Shown here in pieces: positions 10,251 through 22,355 of a stretch of 64,000 nt of DNA; position 1 is the stretch's first letter, and the number at the start of each line of letters is the position of its first letter. The notes under the pieces are model-generated. The model was not told where the DNA came from, did not search any database, and was given only the letters and a program-made list of their open reading frames with translations. Location: assembly GCA_949987565.1 (NCBI GenBank), contig OX465119.1, positions 13,308,578-13,372,577 of the forward strand, written 5' to 3'. The stretch is from Luidia sarsii. Lineage: Eukaryota; Echinodermata; Asteroidea; Paxillosida; Luidiidae. Position numbers and translations under genes: made by a program.

Positions 10251-11534
10251 AATCAGATAGATGAGGAGGGCAATGTTGAGTATGAACTATGAAGACAACA
10301 TTTGCAAATCGTAAGCTCTCAGACTTTCAACTATCTGGTGATTCACAAATCACGTTGTAAAAAAAAAATACACCCTGCGAAATGACTGTACTAGGGAAAA
10401 ATTATCATCTCCGCAACTGAATCATATCACGGCGCATACCACGACCATCCTTTCTGGGCATGAAGGTCATTGTGGGAGACTAGATGGCTTCGTGTTTAAT
10501 TACTGTATGTAAGTGGGGGTGGGTTTTTGTGTGTGTTAAGGTATCCTTTAATCTGGCACCATATGGGAGAAATGATGGGTGTGGAGGGTACGGGGAGAAT
10601 GGGTGGCAGGTTACTGAGGGGGCGGATTTGCTGGCAAACCGGTTCACGTCCAGAGGGGAGGGGGTGTAACTTTACATTGAGAATCCTTGCGTGGGTACTG
10701 GGCAACAGATGTCGTGGGGGCGCAAACGATGATTAGGGCAAAGCTGCCAAATACATTCTGGAAAATATTCAGCATTGGGTGTTTTTTTTTCCCCTTCACA
10801 AATTCAATTATGTTTGAATGTTAAATTAAAGTTAAATGGGCAAAATCATTGATTCTTTCCGGTTGGTTTTAATTTTCTTGTCAGGTTTCAGAAATTGTCG
10901 TAAAAAAATCCCCTGGGGCATTTTGTCCCCTCCTCCCATTTCCCTTCTATCCCGTTCCCGTCTATAATTTTCTTAGCGTGTTTTGTGGCTGTGGTTAACT
11001 GAAGTTCTGACGTACATTGTACGTATCGCGAATGAAACTGAAGTTGGGAAGTCAGAAGTTGGGATATAAGACGCAGGGGCAAGGATGTTTCTTTGGTTCC
11101 CCAGCAAAAGATCTCCGAATGAGGGCATTATTATTTATATTTATTGATATCTACATCTATTTCATTTTTTGGGATACATGTATTCACATCACAGCACACT
11201 CAAATAACAATAAAGTGAAAAACAAAAGTAAATCAATCAAAAGATAATACTAGTACTACTAATAATAATGAATAAATAAAATAAATAAAAAACCAACAAT
11301 TAACAGAAACAACATCCAATTAACTCCCGTAGGATTGCCCAAAAGAAACAAGTTATTCATTTATTATTTTTTTGCTGGTACATGTTGGGAAGACAGTCGA
11401 GGTGAAGGGAGGAGAGGATAGAAGGGAGGAGGGAGTTGTGGTTGTCATTGTTACCAATCAATCCCATGAGTACCCATACATATTCCCGAATCCCCAACGT
11501 AAGCAGTTTCTGGATGCGCTCTCATTTTATTATT
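10251..11534. other. unique sequence, no gene seen
   Basis: No supported coding exon. AT content rises from about 11120 onward, with ATAATAATGAATAAATAAAA stretches around 11240-11290. Short frames have no recognisable domain. Confidence 0.5.
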
Positions 11535-11950
11535 TAAAAAAGAAATTAATATATTTTGTAATTTTATTATTTTTTTCATATTTTTCATTTTATCTTATTT
11601 TATTTTTCATTTTTTATTTTATTATTTTTAAAATTATTTTTTAATTATTTTTTTTAAGTCATTTTTTATTTATTAAATTTTATCAATTATTTTCATTTCG
11701 TTTCATTTCATTTCATTTTATTTCATTTATTTTATTTTATTTTATTTTATTTTATTTTATTATATATTTTTTTTATTATTATTATTATTATTTTTTATAA
11801 TTATTAATATTTTTTTATTTAATTTTTAAATTTATTTTAATATAATTTTATTTAATTTAATATTATCTCATTTTTTTATCTTATTTTATTTTTTAAATTT
11901 TATTTTAATTTTTAATTTTTATTTTATATATATAAATATTCTTAATTAAT
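11535..11950. repeat. extremely AT-rich low-complexity block
   Basis: About 400 bases with very few G or C: runs of ATTTT/TTTTA including (TTTTA)n at 11725-11760, ATTATT at 11775-11790 and TATATATA near 11925. It stands in sharp contrast to the purine-rich arrays on both sides. It could be a matrix-attachment or unwinding element, but nothing beyond composition shows that. Confidence 0.9.
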
Positions 11951-12305
11951 TTTTTTGGGGGTTTAACACAGAGTAATATAAACATACCATATAGTGACTG
12001 ACTTTGATGACAAGAGCTGGTTCTCACCCACAAAAAAAAAATAATATTACCAGCATTTCCGTTTCCGGTGTGAGTAATTGTAATCAAATAACATAATTTT
12101 GGTCCTGCCAAAATTAGGAATGAATAAAGACAAATCACCAACACAATCAATGGCCCACGCATTCTGTAAATACGTTGCAAATCACAGATCAATCCGCCTG
12201 CAAATAGGATTCTACTATTTGGTTGCAAGCATTTTATTTTTGCCGTCATGCAAGTAGACGTTTCTAAATGTTATGGGGGAGGAATTAATCCAATGCTTGT
12301 TTACA
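11951..12305. other. unique sequence, no gene seen
   Basis: A minus-strand frame of 114 codons (11905-12249) has no recognisable motif and starts within AT-rich sequence. I see no splice or promoter signal. Confidence 0.45.
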
Positions 12306-12840
12306 TGTGGATATTTTGCAGGTAAGTGAGAGAGAGAGGGGGAGTGAGAGAAAGAGAGAGAGATATGGTAGGGTAGAGAGGGAGGGTGAATGAGAGAGGG
12401 AGAGGGAGAGAGGGGGGAGAGGGAGATAGAGGGAGAGAGAGAGGGAGAGGGAGAGGGAGAGAGAGGGGGACCGGGAGAGGGAGAGAGAGACGGACCGGGA
12501 GAGGGAGAGAGAGGGGGACCGGGAGAGGGAAAGGGAGAGAGGGGAGAGAGAAAGAGAGAGAGGAGAAAGAGAGAGGCAGAGAGAGAGAGAGAGACAGGGA
12601 GAGAGAGAGGGAGAGAGAGGGGAGAGGGAAAGGGTGACAGAGGGGAGAGAGAAAGAGAGAGAGGAGAAAGAGAGAGGCGGAGAGAGAGAGACAGGGAGAG
12701 AGAGAGGGAGAGAGAGAGGGAGAGAGAGGGGAGAGGGAAAGGGTGACAGAGGGGAGAGAGAAAGAGAGAGAGAGGAGAAAGAGAGATGGACAGACAGGCA
12801 GGCAGAGGGAAAGTGAGAGACAGACAGACAGAGACAGGCA
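12306..12840. repeat. (GAGAGG)n array with internal block duplication
   Basis: GA-rich repeat in which a block GACCGGGAGAGGGAGAGAGA occurs three times (12470-12530). A larger block, GGGGAGAGGGAAAGGGTGAC through AGAAAGAGAGAG, occurs at about 12618 and 12727 (period about 109). Frames over it are Arg/Glu/Gly- or Ser/Leu/Pro-rich translations of the repeat. Confidence 0.96.
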
Positions 12841-12994
12841 CCAGCATAAATGTTGGCAGCAGGCTCCCTGCATGCAACCGGTCTCCCGTATTAATGCTAA
12901 TGGTATGCGGTTCCTGACAGCCGATGATGTCATCGGCTGGGGGGGGGGTGGGCGATGACATCACGGCACGTCAGTGGGAGCTGCAGGACAGTGA

Positions 12995-13026
12995 GATGAC
13001 TGGGGAGAGAGAGAGAGAGAGACAGA

Positions 13027-13072
<46 letters not shown>

Positions 13073-13085
13073 AAGGGGGAGGGAG
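12995..13085. repeat. (GA)n microsatellite
   Basis: Nearly pure GAGAGA with occasional CAGA interruptions, ending at AAAGAAAGGGGGAGGG. Confidence 0.95.
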
Positions 13086-14337
13086 ATTTTGGACTGCCAG
13101 TTGTTGCGTGGCAAAGCTGGCTGTGTTTTCTGCAGCCGCGTGTATGGGTTTTTGGGGGCTGTTGTTTTTGTACGAATTGCTTCGCTCCTGGCCTTCAGCT
13201 GACGAACCCGAACTAGGCAGGGTTAGTTCTGACTGAAGAAACAAGGAGGAGAAATCCAAAACCCCAGGGATTTCCTGAATCAGGAAGTAGGACTGTTTTT
13301 GGTCGCTGCTTTTCTTGCTGTTGTTGTTGTCGTTGCTCATTTTTGTTCACGGAATCCGACATTTTGTTTGTGCGCTGGTATAGGGGGGCATTCTTTCTGC
13401 CATTTGCATGATCTAATTCTCACAGAACATAGAAAATTATAGCCACACAGAGAAATTGGTCAACTGAAACGAGCGACAGAAAGGCATATTTAATCCGGAG
13501 TCAGGAGTCATTTTTTTTTCATTTTTTTGTTTTTTGTATTTTTATTTTTTTGGGGGCGTCTTGGGTTTAGACTCTTAAGCGGCAAGGAAGTTGTGGGTAG
13601 GAAAGGATATCTTTGAAGAAATGCTGACAAAACAAGGAGTTTTACATATTATGTCTGGGCATCTTCCATTTTCTGGGTCCCCCGAGGGGGGAGGGGAGAG
13701 AGAGAGAGAGAGAGAGGGGAAGGGAGGGAGAAGACGGCTAGGTGGATGGAAGGTCTTAGAAATCGGAAATGGCTGATATGGATGGACGAAATGAACGTGG
13801 TGCTGAGAGTCACAAAGACAACGGAAGAACGCAGGGGGAGGGGGATGTATAATGTATGGTGGGGGAAAGGGAAGAGGGTAGGGAGTGTAAGCCGGGCCCA
13901 GAGAGATGGTAATTCTCAGCCACTGGCCCTCAAACGAATTGCCGAGACCTCCCATGTAAAGACACACAATTTTTTAAAACCGATCTGGCTAAAATGGTAG
14001 TTTTAGTGAATTTAAAACACTGTCTGAACGTACCCACTGCCTCCCCCCCCCCCCCCCCCCCGGCACCCTTACCTAACTCAAATAGCCCGGGGAAAATCTC
14101 AGTGAACATAATAAACAAACAAAGTCTTGGCTGTGGCTGCCAAAACATCCACTCCCAATGACAGCCCACATTTTATTGTTTTTGTTTACGTCTAGTCAAT
14201 AACTACTTGTAGTTTTCCTCGTCCTCACAGAATGGACTGAAAAGAAAAAAAAGAGAAAATAAGCCACAGCTAAAATCCACACGCACTGACAACGCCATCA
14301 GGCATACTGCGCAATTCAACCAAATCACCACTTAAGG
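13086..14337. other. unique sequence, no gene seen
   Basis: Includes a T-rich stretch at 13508-13550, a (GA)n patch at 13697-13717 and a C run at 14042-14060. No recognisable coding exon on either strand. Confidence 0.45.
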
Positions 14338-14512
14338 TGATATACAAAAATGTTGCAAACTGCTTACTGACTAAAATTACCAAAATGTAAATCTTAAAAT
14401 TTAGTGGGCCTGATGTTTCGATCCTAGCAGGAGCTTTCTCAAAGGCCTTTCAGAAAGGTCCTGCTAGGATCGAAACGTCGGGCCCACTAAATTTTCAGAT
14501 CACAACTTCTTA
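14338..14512. repeat. CGAAACGTC-family foldback (inverted pair)
   Basis: A reverse-oriented copy, from GTGATATACAAAAATGTTGC through TTTAGTGGGCCTGATGTTTC to GATCCTAGCAGGAGC, is followed within about 15 bases by a plus copy from AGAAAGGTCCTGCTAGGATC to GGGCCCACTAAATTTT. The arms of about 45 bases are nearly complementary, giving a strong hairpin. Confidence 0.9.
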
Positions 14513-14751
14513 GAAAACGGGCCGCTAAGCCTTCAGCAAATTGCATCTCAATCGAGGCATTGACCAGAGCTGTTTTTAAAACCCCCCCCCAAAAATTCAC
14601 ACTTGCATATTGCTGCATTGAAAAGGAGTCTCACTAGTCCCCTGAATTCTGGAGGGGGGAAAAAACCTCTGATTTTTACAGACTTCAGCACTGCTCGAAC
14701 CTTAGAAATTCCATGACAGGTGGTTGGGATATTTTGAATATGTTGAAATAT
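14513..14751. other. unique spacer
   Basis: Short non-coding stretch between the foldback and the CAGA array. No feature is seen apart from a C run at 14581-14590. Confidence 0.5.
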
Positions 14752-15782
14752 TTTGAGAGACAAAGAGAGATAGATAGATAGATAGATAGATAGATACATG
14801 GATAGATAGATAAATAGACACAGAGGCATAGACATCGAGACAGACAGAGAGACAGAGACACAGAGAGACACAGAGACACAGAGAGACAGAGAGACACAGA
14901 GAGACAGAGAGACACAGAGAGACAGAAAGATAGATAGAGACAGAGGCATAGACACCGAGACAGACAGAGAGACAGAGAGACAGATATAAACATAGAAAGA
15001 TGCAGAGAGTGAGACAGAGAGAGACAGAGAGACAGAAAGAGACAGAGAGTGACAGAGATAGAAAGATACAGGAAGATACAGAGAGACATAGAAAGAGACA
15101 GGGAGACATATAGATACAGAGACAGAGAGACAGAGAGAGACAGAAAGAGACAGAGAGTAACAGAGATAGAAAGAGACATGGAGATACAGAGAGACATAGA
15201 AAGAGACAGGGAGACATATAGATACAGAGATACAGAGAGAGATCAAAAGAGACAGACAAAAACAGAGAGGTATAGAAAGAGACAGAGTGGTACAAAGAGA
15301 CAGGGAGAGACAGAAAGACAGAGAATGAAACAGGGAGAGACAAGGTGACACAGAGAGAGAGACAGAAAGACAGATATATATATAGAGAGAAGGAGAGGCA
15401 GAAAGGCATGTAGGGACCGAGAGGAACATTGAGAGACAGAAGGAGACAAGGAGAGACAGAGACAGAGAGACAGGGGGACAGGGAGACAGAAAGACAGAGA
15501 GACAGAGAGACAGGGAGGCAGGGAGACAGAAAGACAGAGAGACAGAGAGACAGAGAGACAGAGAGACAGAGAGACAGAGAGACAGGGAGACAGAAAGACA
15601 GAGAGACAGAGAGACAGAGAGACAGAGAGACAGAGAGACAGAGAGACAGAGAGACAGAGAGACAGAGAGACAGGGAGACAGAGAGACACATAGACAGAGA
15701 GACAGAAAGACAAACAAAGAGAGACTGAGTGAGACATGGACAGACAAGGGGAGAGAGAGGCAGAGAGAGAGTGAGTGAAGTG
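14752..15782. repeat. 1-kb (CAGAGAGA)n array with (GATA)n start
   Basis: Begins with (GATA)n at 14769-14797, then ACAGAGAGACAGAGA units to 15780. Higher-order repeats are visible: a block with AGAGACATAGAAAGAGACAG occurs near 15082 and 15190 (period about 108), and near 15480-15720 the unit CAGAGAGA is almost pure. The frames over it (373-399 codons, Ser/Leu/Cys on minus) are shadows. Confidence 0.97.
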
Positions 15783-16424
15783 TTGTGTGTGTGGGAAGGA
15801 GAGACGGGGCTACACAGAGGCAACGCCAGGTTAATCAGATGTTCTCTCTCGTCGGCATGACGTAGGTTGGGTGTCGATCGTCATCAGAGAGTGGGGGTGG
15901 GACGTTGGAAAAGATGGGGGGGGAGAGAGACACGGAGGTTGTCGACGGTGCCAAAGCTGCCCCAGAGTCATCAGGACGATGTGACATCACGACGACGAGA
16001 AGAGACGGGGATTGAGGGAAGAGGGAGGCGAGGAAGTGCCTACGCGTTCTCTCTCTCCGATCACGGATGACCGGGCAGTCATTAAAGAGAAATGCAGGGT
16101 TGATGGAGGCACAGAAAAAAAAAGGGAGAGAAATTACGCTTCTCATCCCTAAATAAACAACTGCCGAAGACATCGGGGAGGTAAACTACCAAGCAGTACC
16201 TCGGACGAGAATCGGATGCAAGAATTTGTGCGGAGGAATTCCGGCAAATATTGACAAAGTCCCCCCCCCCCATTTTTGTTTTGAATTTTGAAATCCAGAG
16301 TACAGGGTCCTGAGGAAAATGTCCACAATGTATATGACGAAGGGATTTATTTCATCTGCTGTATGTCAATTCATTGAACGGAAGAGAAATCTAGTATCTA
16401 TTTTGGATGGCTGTCACCCAAGGC
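15783..16424. other. unique sequence, no gene seen
   Basis: A minus-strand frame of 112 codons (15835-16173) and short plus frames overlap here with no recognisable domain. A C run lies at 16261-16270. No splice signal is convincing. Confidence 0.4.
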
Positions 16425-16680
16425 TAGCTCGAGTCATAGCGCACCTGTACGTAAACCACAAGCCAGGGTTCAAGTCCAAACTTAATCCTTCCAAATTTTG
16501 GGGGGAAATTTCAGAAAAGGCAGAGAAAGGTCCTGCTTCTGCCATTGAGAAAGGTCCTGCTAGGATCGAAACGTCAGGCCCACTAAATTTTGAGATTTGC
16601 ATTTTGGTAATTTTAGTCAGTAAGCAGTTTGCAACATTTTTGTATATCACTTTAATTTCTTTTTTTAATAGATCATAAAG
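16425..16680 (+). mobile_element. tRNA-derived SINE, plus orientation, with RNA polymerase III boxes
   Basis: An A-box-like TAGCTCGAGTCATAG begins at 16425 and a B box GGTTCAAGTCC lies at 16467-16477, a spacing expected of a tRNA-derived promoter. The 3' part carries the family core AGGTCCTGCTAGGATCGAAA at about 16550-16570. It then runs through CCCACTAAATTTTGAGATT and TTTTAGTCAGTAAGCAGTTT to a T-rich end near 16665. This copy links the tRNA-like head and the CGAAACGTC core in one insertion. Confidence 0.75.
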
Positions 16681-18924
16681 TCGTGATTATAAAAAAAAGA
16701 AATCTGCAAGTTCAACTGAGATTCTGTCCGGTCTGCCCTTTGTAAACGTGCTCTGAAAGATTACTCTCACTTAAAACGCGCGAGCAAGACTCACAGCCCC
16801 TTTAAAAAGCTAACAGTCCCCCCAAATGCAGTGTCCCTTTAATGCAGGAGAACTAATTATAATAATAAAAAAAGACAGAACAGAGATATGCCGGCAGCTG
16901 TGCACGCCATCCATTTTTATGAATGAAACTTGCCCGCATGCAAATCCAGTAGAAGAGGTCTTGTCTCACCCCCCCCCCGCCATATTTTTTATGAATGGGG
17001 TGGGCCCCAAGCCTCCAACAGCAAGGGGACTATTTGACACTATTTATAAGTAATTATTGATTGCCAACGGAAGCGCTATGAAATTGGAATTTTTTTAATT
17101 TTTTTTTTTATTTTCCCATCATTTTTTTTTACACACGTTAGTGTGTAAAGTCCAATCGGTTTTAAAAAAAAATTACAGTTAAAAAAAAAAAAAAAAAAAA
17201 AAAATGGCGGGGGAGGGGGTACTTAATTGTCGTAGGAGTGTAAACACCAACACGTGTCCACTTTAATCTGCACTCTGGCTATTTTCGTCGGGACATTCCA
17301 GCCGGACAATTTCCTCTATTTGTGAAATGATCAGGTCTGAAATGACTCACTTCCCCCTCACTGAAGATTATAAGAATTTATCGGTCGCTCTGGGGTGAGT
17401 TTCTTTCTCCCTTCTCCCCATTTTCCGATTTTGGCGATGGATGAACTTTTGGGATTATCTTTAAAAAAGGTGGAGGTGTGACATTTCGAATCCTGTCAGT
17501 CTCCCATCAGAATTTGCCTTTTGATTTATAAGTTTAACAGCTACGGCCAACATGGATTGCCACTTTGCAAAAAAAATGTGATTTACAAAGGGCTGTAAAC
17601 TTCATACGCTATCCCAATTTGTAGCTGTTTGTCCTGCCTTTGCACTCCACTTTCTCTTTACCTATGACATCCCCCCCAAAAAAACAAAGGCAGAAAAAAT
17701 CCCCCCCCCACAAAAAAACAACAAAGATCTATGTAGACGTCTACTGTGTACTTCACAACCTTGAATTTTCAAAGCGCAATTGGTCCTATAGAGTATCACA
17801 GTATCTTTGGGAAGGTAATCTCGGGAAAGGAAAAACCTCAAGAGATCGAAAGAGTCTCAGTTCTTGTGTTGAGACGAAAAAAGAAAAGAAAAAAAAACAG
17901 TCAGAAATCCGTCCGCTCAACACGTGGTCCGTATTTCTCAGCCTGAGCACAATTAATCTGAAAACATGGGCTCTGAAAGGATCGAGGGGTATACTTTTTT
18001 TTCTGAGTTTTGGATCGGGGCCATTCAAATCGGTCAGCAGTTGACATCAATTTTGCACATCACTCTGTCCAGACAAAGCCGGCCCGGACGTCCTCCCAAA
18101 ACTGCAAAAGTGTCACTACATTGAGCAGGAACTACCGGTTAAGTTTCACATGACAGTTGTTCATCACGGGATTGGGAGGGGGGATGGTGGTGGGGGGGGA
18201 GGGGGGTTTCAGTTGAGAGAAATGGTATAATCAGCCGAATGCGGAAGCTTCCACTGATTTCACCACGATCGCATGATCGCGAAATCGTCACTCGGCACTG
18301 ACGTCATTCTAATTTCCTTGTTCGTTCCGAAGAAGAATGCGAGAGGGAAAGAGGAAGATGATACAAAAAGAAGCCTAGATGCCCAACCCCCCCCCCCTTC
18401 AGATTGAAAAAAAGAAAGAAAAAGAAATAGAAGCCGGATATAAAAGCGAGAGGAAAAACAGTGCAAGGGCATAAAATAAATTATAAATGACAGCGCAGTT
18501 TAGAAGTCAAGTAACCTACTTAGCAGAGGGTCGGGGTGGGGAGAGGGGAGAACATGGAAAAAAGCGTCCCTCCCCCCCAAAAAAAGCTGACACGATAGCG
18601 AGAAATCTCTTCATTATCCAGCTAATGAATACAAATTAGGCAGATTCCAATTGGTCTAATCACGGCCGGTGTCATCTTTATGCATAATGAGTATTGTTTT
18701 GGTGAGAGGGGAAAAATATAAAATTCATATGGTGTTTAAAAATACAAAAAAAAATCTTTATTTCTGTAGTTGCGTCGTGTATAATGCAGTATGGTGCAGT
18801 TCTTGTAGTTGGGGTTGTGTGTGTGTGTGTGTGTGATGTTTTTTTTTTTTGGCTAAGCATGTGGCCTGTGTAGTGCTTGCAATGCAGCACCAAAATGAGT
18901 GGGCGGATGACAGCAGAGTAGAAA
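16681..18924. other. unique sequence, no gene seen
   Basis: Non-coding by inspection. It contains poly-A at 17180-17205, T-rich stretches at 17090-17130, C runs near 16971 and 18390, G-rich 18172-18207, (GT)n at 18818-18835 and a T run at 18838-18850. Open frames of 60-134 codons are not recognisable. Confidence 0.45.
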
Positions 18925-18948
18925 ACGGAGGGAGGAGGAAGGGAGAGA

Positions 18949-18991
<43 letters not shown>

Positions 18992-19015
18992 AGAGAGGGG
19001 GGAGAGGGAGAGCTA
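18925..19015. repeat. (GA)n microsatellite
   Basis: GAGAGA with GGGA interruptions, flanked by a GGAGGAGGAAGG start. Confidence 0.93.
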
Positions 19016-19144
19016 GGCACAGGTAGTGCTTAATGGCATTGCCTGCCTCAGTCAGCCAGCCAGCACACCTGCCCCGGCACACTGCACGAGTTCCACCAGG
19101 GTTTATGCTCCGACGTTTCGCCAACCGTTTCTCTCTCTGTCTTT

Positions 19145-19249
19145 ATATCGTTCGTCCGTCCGTCGGTCCGTCCATCCGTCCGGCCCATCTGTTCATCCAT
19201 CAATCCGTCTATCCTGTGATGCCCGGCCACATGGGTAGTACAGTCACTG

Positions 19250-19284
<35 letters not shown>

Positions 19285-19320
19285 TCTTCTTCTTCTTCTT
19301 CTTCTTCTTCTTCTCAGTGC
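19145..19320. repeat. (CCGT)n, (CT)n and (TTC)n cluster
   Basis: Three adjoining simple repeats: GTCCGTCCGTCGGTCCGTCC at about 19154-19185, (CT)n at 19250-19282 and (TTC)n at 19283-19315. A 111-codon frame across them has no independent support. Confidence 0.9.
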
Positions 19321-19724
19321 CTGACGCAATGGGTAAGCAGTATTGAGAGAGAGATGGAAAGAGTGTAGCGAGGGTCAGCAATCGTGGACTTGAACAATTT
19401 TGGGGGGGAAATTCCAATGACCGCTTTGTTGAAGAAGAAAAAACTGTGAGTTTCTCACTTCTATTTCATTAGTGGTTTCAGTTTTCCGAGACAGCTTATT
19501 TCATTTTTTTTTTTTATCTTTTTTTTTTTTTTAAAGTATATCGATTGATTCCTTAATACTTGCGGGAGAATCTTTGGAGTTGTTGGGTTTGTTTTTTAGT
19601 TTTTTTTTTTTAGGGGGGTCAAATTTTAGTTTTCTCTTTGGCTGGGCCAAATTACCGCGAATTGGTCTGACCAGTGTTGTAGATTTCAGTCACTTACTCC
19701 ATCTACACCTACGCAGTTATTTCT
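19321..19724. other. unique sequence, no gene seen
   Basis: T-rich patches at 19505-19535 and 19595-19612. No exon signal. Confidence 0.45.
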
Positions 19725-19827
19725 TCCTCCCTCCGTCCCTCTCTCCCTCCCTCTCTTTCTCTCTCTCTCTCCCTCTCTATTTCTCTCTCTCTCCCTCTCT
19801 ATATATCTCTCTCTCTCCCTCTCTATA

Positions 19828-19867
<40 letters not shown>

Positions 19868-20000
19868 TGTCTGTCTTTCTCTCTTTCTCTTTCTCTCTAT
19901 CTCTCTGTCTCTCTGTCTCTCTCTCCCCCCTCTCTCTCTCCCTCTCTCTCTCCCCCTCCCTCCTCCCTCTATCTCTCTCTCCCACTCCGTCTCCCTCCCT
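19725..20000. repeat. (CT)n / (CCCT)n pyrimidine tract
   Basis: About 270 bases of CTCTCC and CTCTCT with short TATATCT interruptions recurring at about 19800 and 19824. Frames here are repeat translations. Confidence 0.95.
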
Positions 20001-21053
20001 CCCCTTGGTGGCACTGTTATTGCCAAAATGATATCAGTGCGGATCTCGAACAACCAGCTGGAAAGTTGTGGGGTGGGTTTTATTTTCGTTCTACGGGGGG
20101 AAGGGGAGAAGAGGGGGAAAGGGAGAGGTGAAGAATTTTGTATTTTATTTTTCAAATGGCAGCGTTCGCGTTCAGAGAGCCAAGCATTCTGGAGGAGTGG
20201 GGAAAGGGACGATACCTCCGTTCTGAGATTTTTTGGGGGCCGGCATTGTCAGTTGTGTCTTCATGTGGATACCAAGACGACACGCGGGTGTTTTTTTTTT
20301 TCTCGGGAAAAGTGCTTCACCTTGGATGGATGTCGTGTGCACAGATTGATGGAAGGAGTCCGTCAGATTGGGGGAAGGACGATGGAAGTTTTTCCCCTCG
20401 TCCTTCTCCGTCCTCCCAATTCTCATCCCGACGGCAGGGGCCGACTGCAGCCCGGACGGACGCAAGACAAGGTAGGGGTTTTCACATGTTTCTTCACTAT
20501 TCTGCCTCTCTCGAGATCTCTGTCTTTCTTGCCCACTATATTGTTGCAGCCGAACACAGTTGGATAGCAGTTGGGGAGGGGGGGGGGGGGTTGGGGAATG
20601 GGGAGGGGGGCACTTTTTCAACCAGAGTCCCCGTGACGATTTAGAAAACAACCCAGGTAGACATCACAGTGTGCTAGCCTGTGTGCTTGTGTGCCCAGTG
20701 TGAGACCGACTGTGAGCATACATGCATGTGTGACGATGGTCCAGTTTTCTATCCCAACAAGGGTACAGACGGCAATGGGTTTGCAGCATATGCCTTCACG
20801 TGCTGTTTACGTTCAGGGTTTTTTCCTTTCTTATTCACCAACCCCCCCCCTCCCATCCCAATGATATGGACACCATATGTGGCCGCTGCATTGGGCTATC
20901 CCGTAAAGAACATCGTCGATTGCTAAGCGTACGACAACGACGAGCCCCAATACAGCCCCTTTACTATGCAAGACAGTCAGTATGATCCGGCCCTATCAGT
21001 GTACAGTGTTCAAAAGCAGGGTTTCCCCTTGGAGTTTGGCGACCGAGTCTAAG
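20001..21053. other. mixed-composition sequence with overlapping open frames, unrecognised
   Basis: Between 20028 and 20651 two plus frames (179 and 168 codons) and one minus frame (159 codons) overlap, which is expected of moderately GC-rich non-coding DNA. One possible donor, GACAAG|GTAGGG at about 20471, follows the CpG-rich stretch 20400-20470. I cannot identify a product. A G run lies at 20578-20592. Confidence 0.3.
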
Positions 21054-21128
21054 ATGGCGACCGATAAACTTGCTCGGGGGATGTGCTACGTTGAGGTTCC
21101 ATTGGTCAGAGATTGGATAGGGAAATGA
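21054..21128 (+). CDS. 24-codon small open frame at a YY1-like AAGATGGCG context (doubtful)
   Basis: TCTAAGATGGCGACC gives a favourable initiation context and also resembles a YY1 element. The frame reads MATDKLARGMCYVEVPLV and then RDWIGK before a stop at 21126-21128. An inverted CCAAT sequence (CCATTGG) lies inside at about 21099. It may be the start region of a transcript, or chance. No donor follows directly and no family is recognised. Confidence 0.12.
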   Translation: MATDKLARGMCYVEVPLVRDWIGK

Positions 21129-22124
21129 ATTGAAAACACAGCGATATGTAGAATCGTACAGTAATGTGCACATAAGATACAAACTGTATAATATCATACA
21201 GGACTCTTAGAGATGCTACTTTGTTTATCGGTCGATTTTTTTTTTTTTTTCAAGTATGATTCTGACCCCCGAGGCGGCAGGTTTTTGGGAAACAAACACC
21301 CTAATGAGGTGGTCCATTGAAAGAGTGGGGTACACCGCCTCACAGTTTAATATGTGCGAGGGGAGGGGGGAGGGGAGGGGTTGGAAGAACCCTACGATGA
21401 AGCCACTAACCACTTGTGTCAAACAACCCCGGCCCGATACAAATAACCCCGTGCTCATCTAATGAAGAGAGCACAGGGTCGTGGGGATTCCACAAGACCG
21501 TACGCAGCAGCAGAGAAAAAGCAGGTCCTTTTTTTCCCCTTGTGTTGCTACCAAAATTTGACGTCAACAACATCGGTTTAAAAAAAAAAAAAAAAAAGTA
21601 GAATAAGATCAGCATAGACCGCAGACTCAACTGGGCAGACCAACCCCCCCTCCTCCTCCTCCTCCTTCTCCGCCCGAAAAGAAGAAGAAGAAGAAATTAT
21701 TAAAACACCCGACTAGAAATATGAACTTCTGCGCGAGCCAGTGCAGAGTGCGATGGTAGTTTCTTTCCAGACTGTCATTTGCATTTTTCGCTGGGATTAA
21801 TGGCAGCATTTTTTTTTATTTGGGTCCGGTGCGGTTAAAGCTAAAGGCATTCCCAGTGTGTGCTGTAGTGCAGGGGCCGTGCCTGATTGTCTAGCTTTAT
21901 TTTGCGCGTGTGTTTTTCAGTCGGTGCATAAACATGCCATTAAATATTCCTCTGTTGGTAACGGATCGCGTTTCGGTTTGAGAGAGGAAGGAGAGAAGGG
22001 AGTGGGGAGTTGATTTGAACGTAAAGAGTACTGGGGGAGGGGACTAAAACATACACGCAATCCCGATATTGTGAGGTTTTTTTTTTTTTTTTTTTTTTTT
22101 TCAGCCCCACTTACTTAATGTGTA
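21129..22124. other. unique sequence, no gene seen
   Basis: Includes T and A homopolymers at 21238-21251 and 21581-21598, and a (CTC)n patch at 21650-21667 followed by (GAA)n at 21680-21695. Poly-T of about 24 lies at 22078-22101. No supported exon. Confidence 0.45.
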
Positions 22125-22355
22125 AAGCTGTGTTTCCACTGGACTTATTTTGGTCAAAGTAACCGAGACGATGGTTACTTTTCCCCATTTTTGAAGTCCA
22201 GTGGAGACGGCCCAGTTGAATTTCCTCTCGGTTACTTCCACCAAGCCTAATGGTTACTTTTACCGACCAACCTCTGCCCAGTCAAAGTGAGCAGGCAAGC
22301 AGGGTGACCAGGGAAGTTTAACCGAGCCGATTAGTCCCGTGGAAACACGACTCGG
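22125..22355. mobile_element. ACCGAG-rich MITE-like element with terminal inverted repeats
   Basis: Left end GTGTTTCCACTGGACT at 22130-22145; right end AGTCCCGTGGAAACAC at 22333-22348, giving imperfect terminal inverted repeats of 16 bases. The interior is filled with GTAACCGAG, GGTTACTTTT and related motifs in both orientations. A larger relative lies at 35941-36520. No coding capacity. Confidence 0.75.

Noticed and set aside
11535..11950. Replication origin or centromeric satellite
   Set aside because: Only base composition supports it; no repeat unit, known box or boundary is visible.
16425..16500. Functional tRNA gene
   Set aside because: A and B boxes are present, but acceptor and anticodon stems do not pair convincingly and the sequence belongs to a multi-copy SINE.
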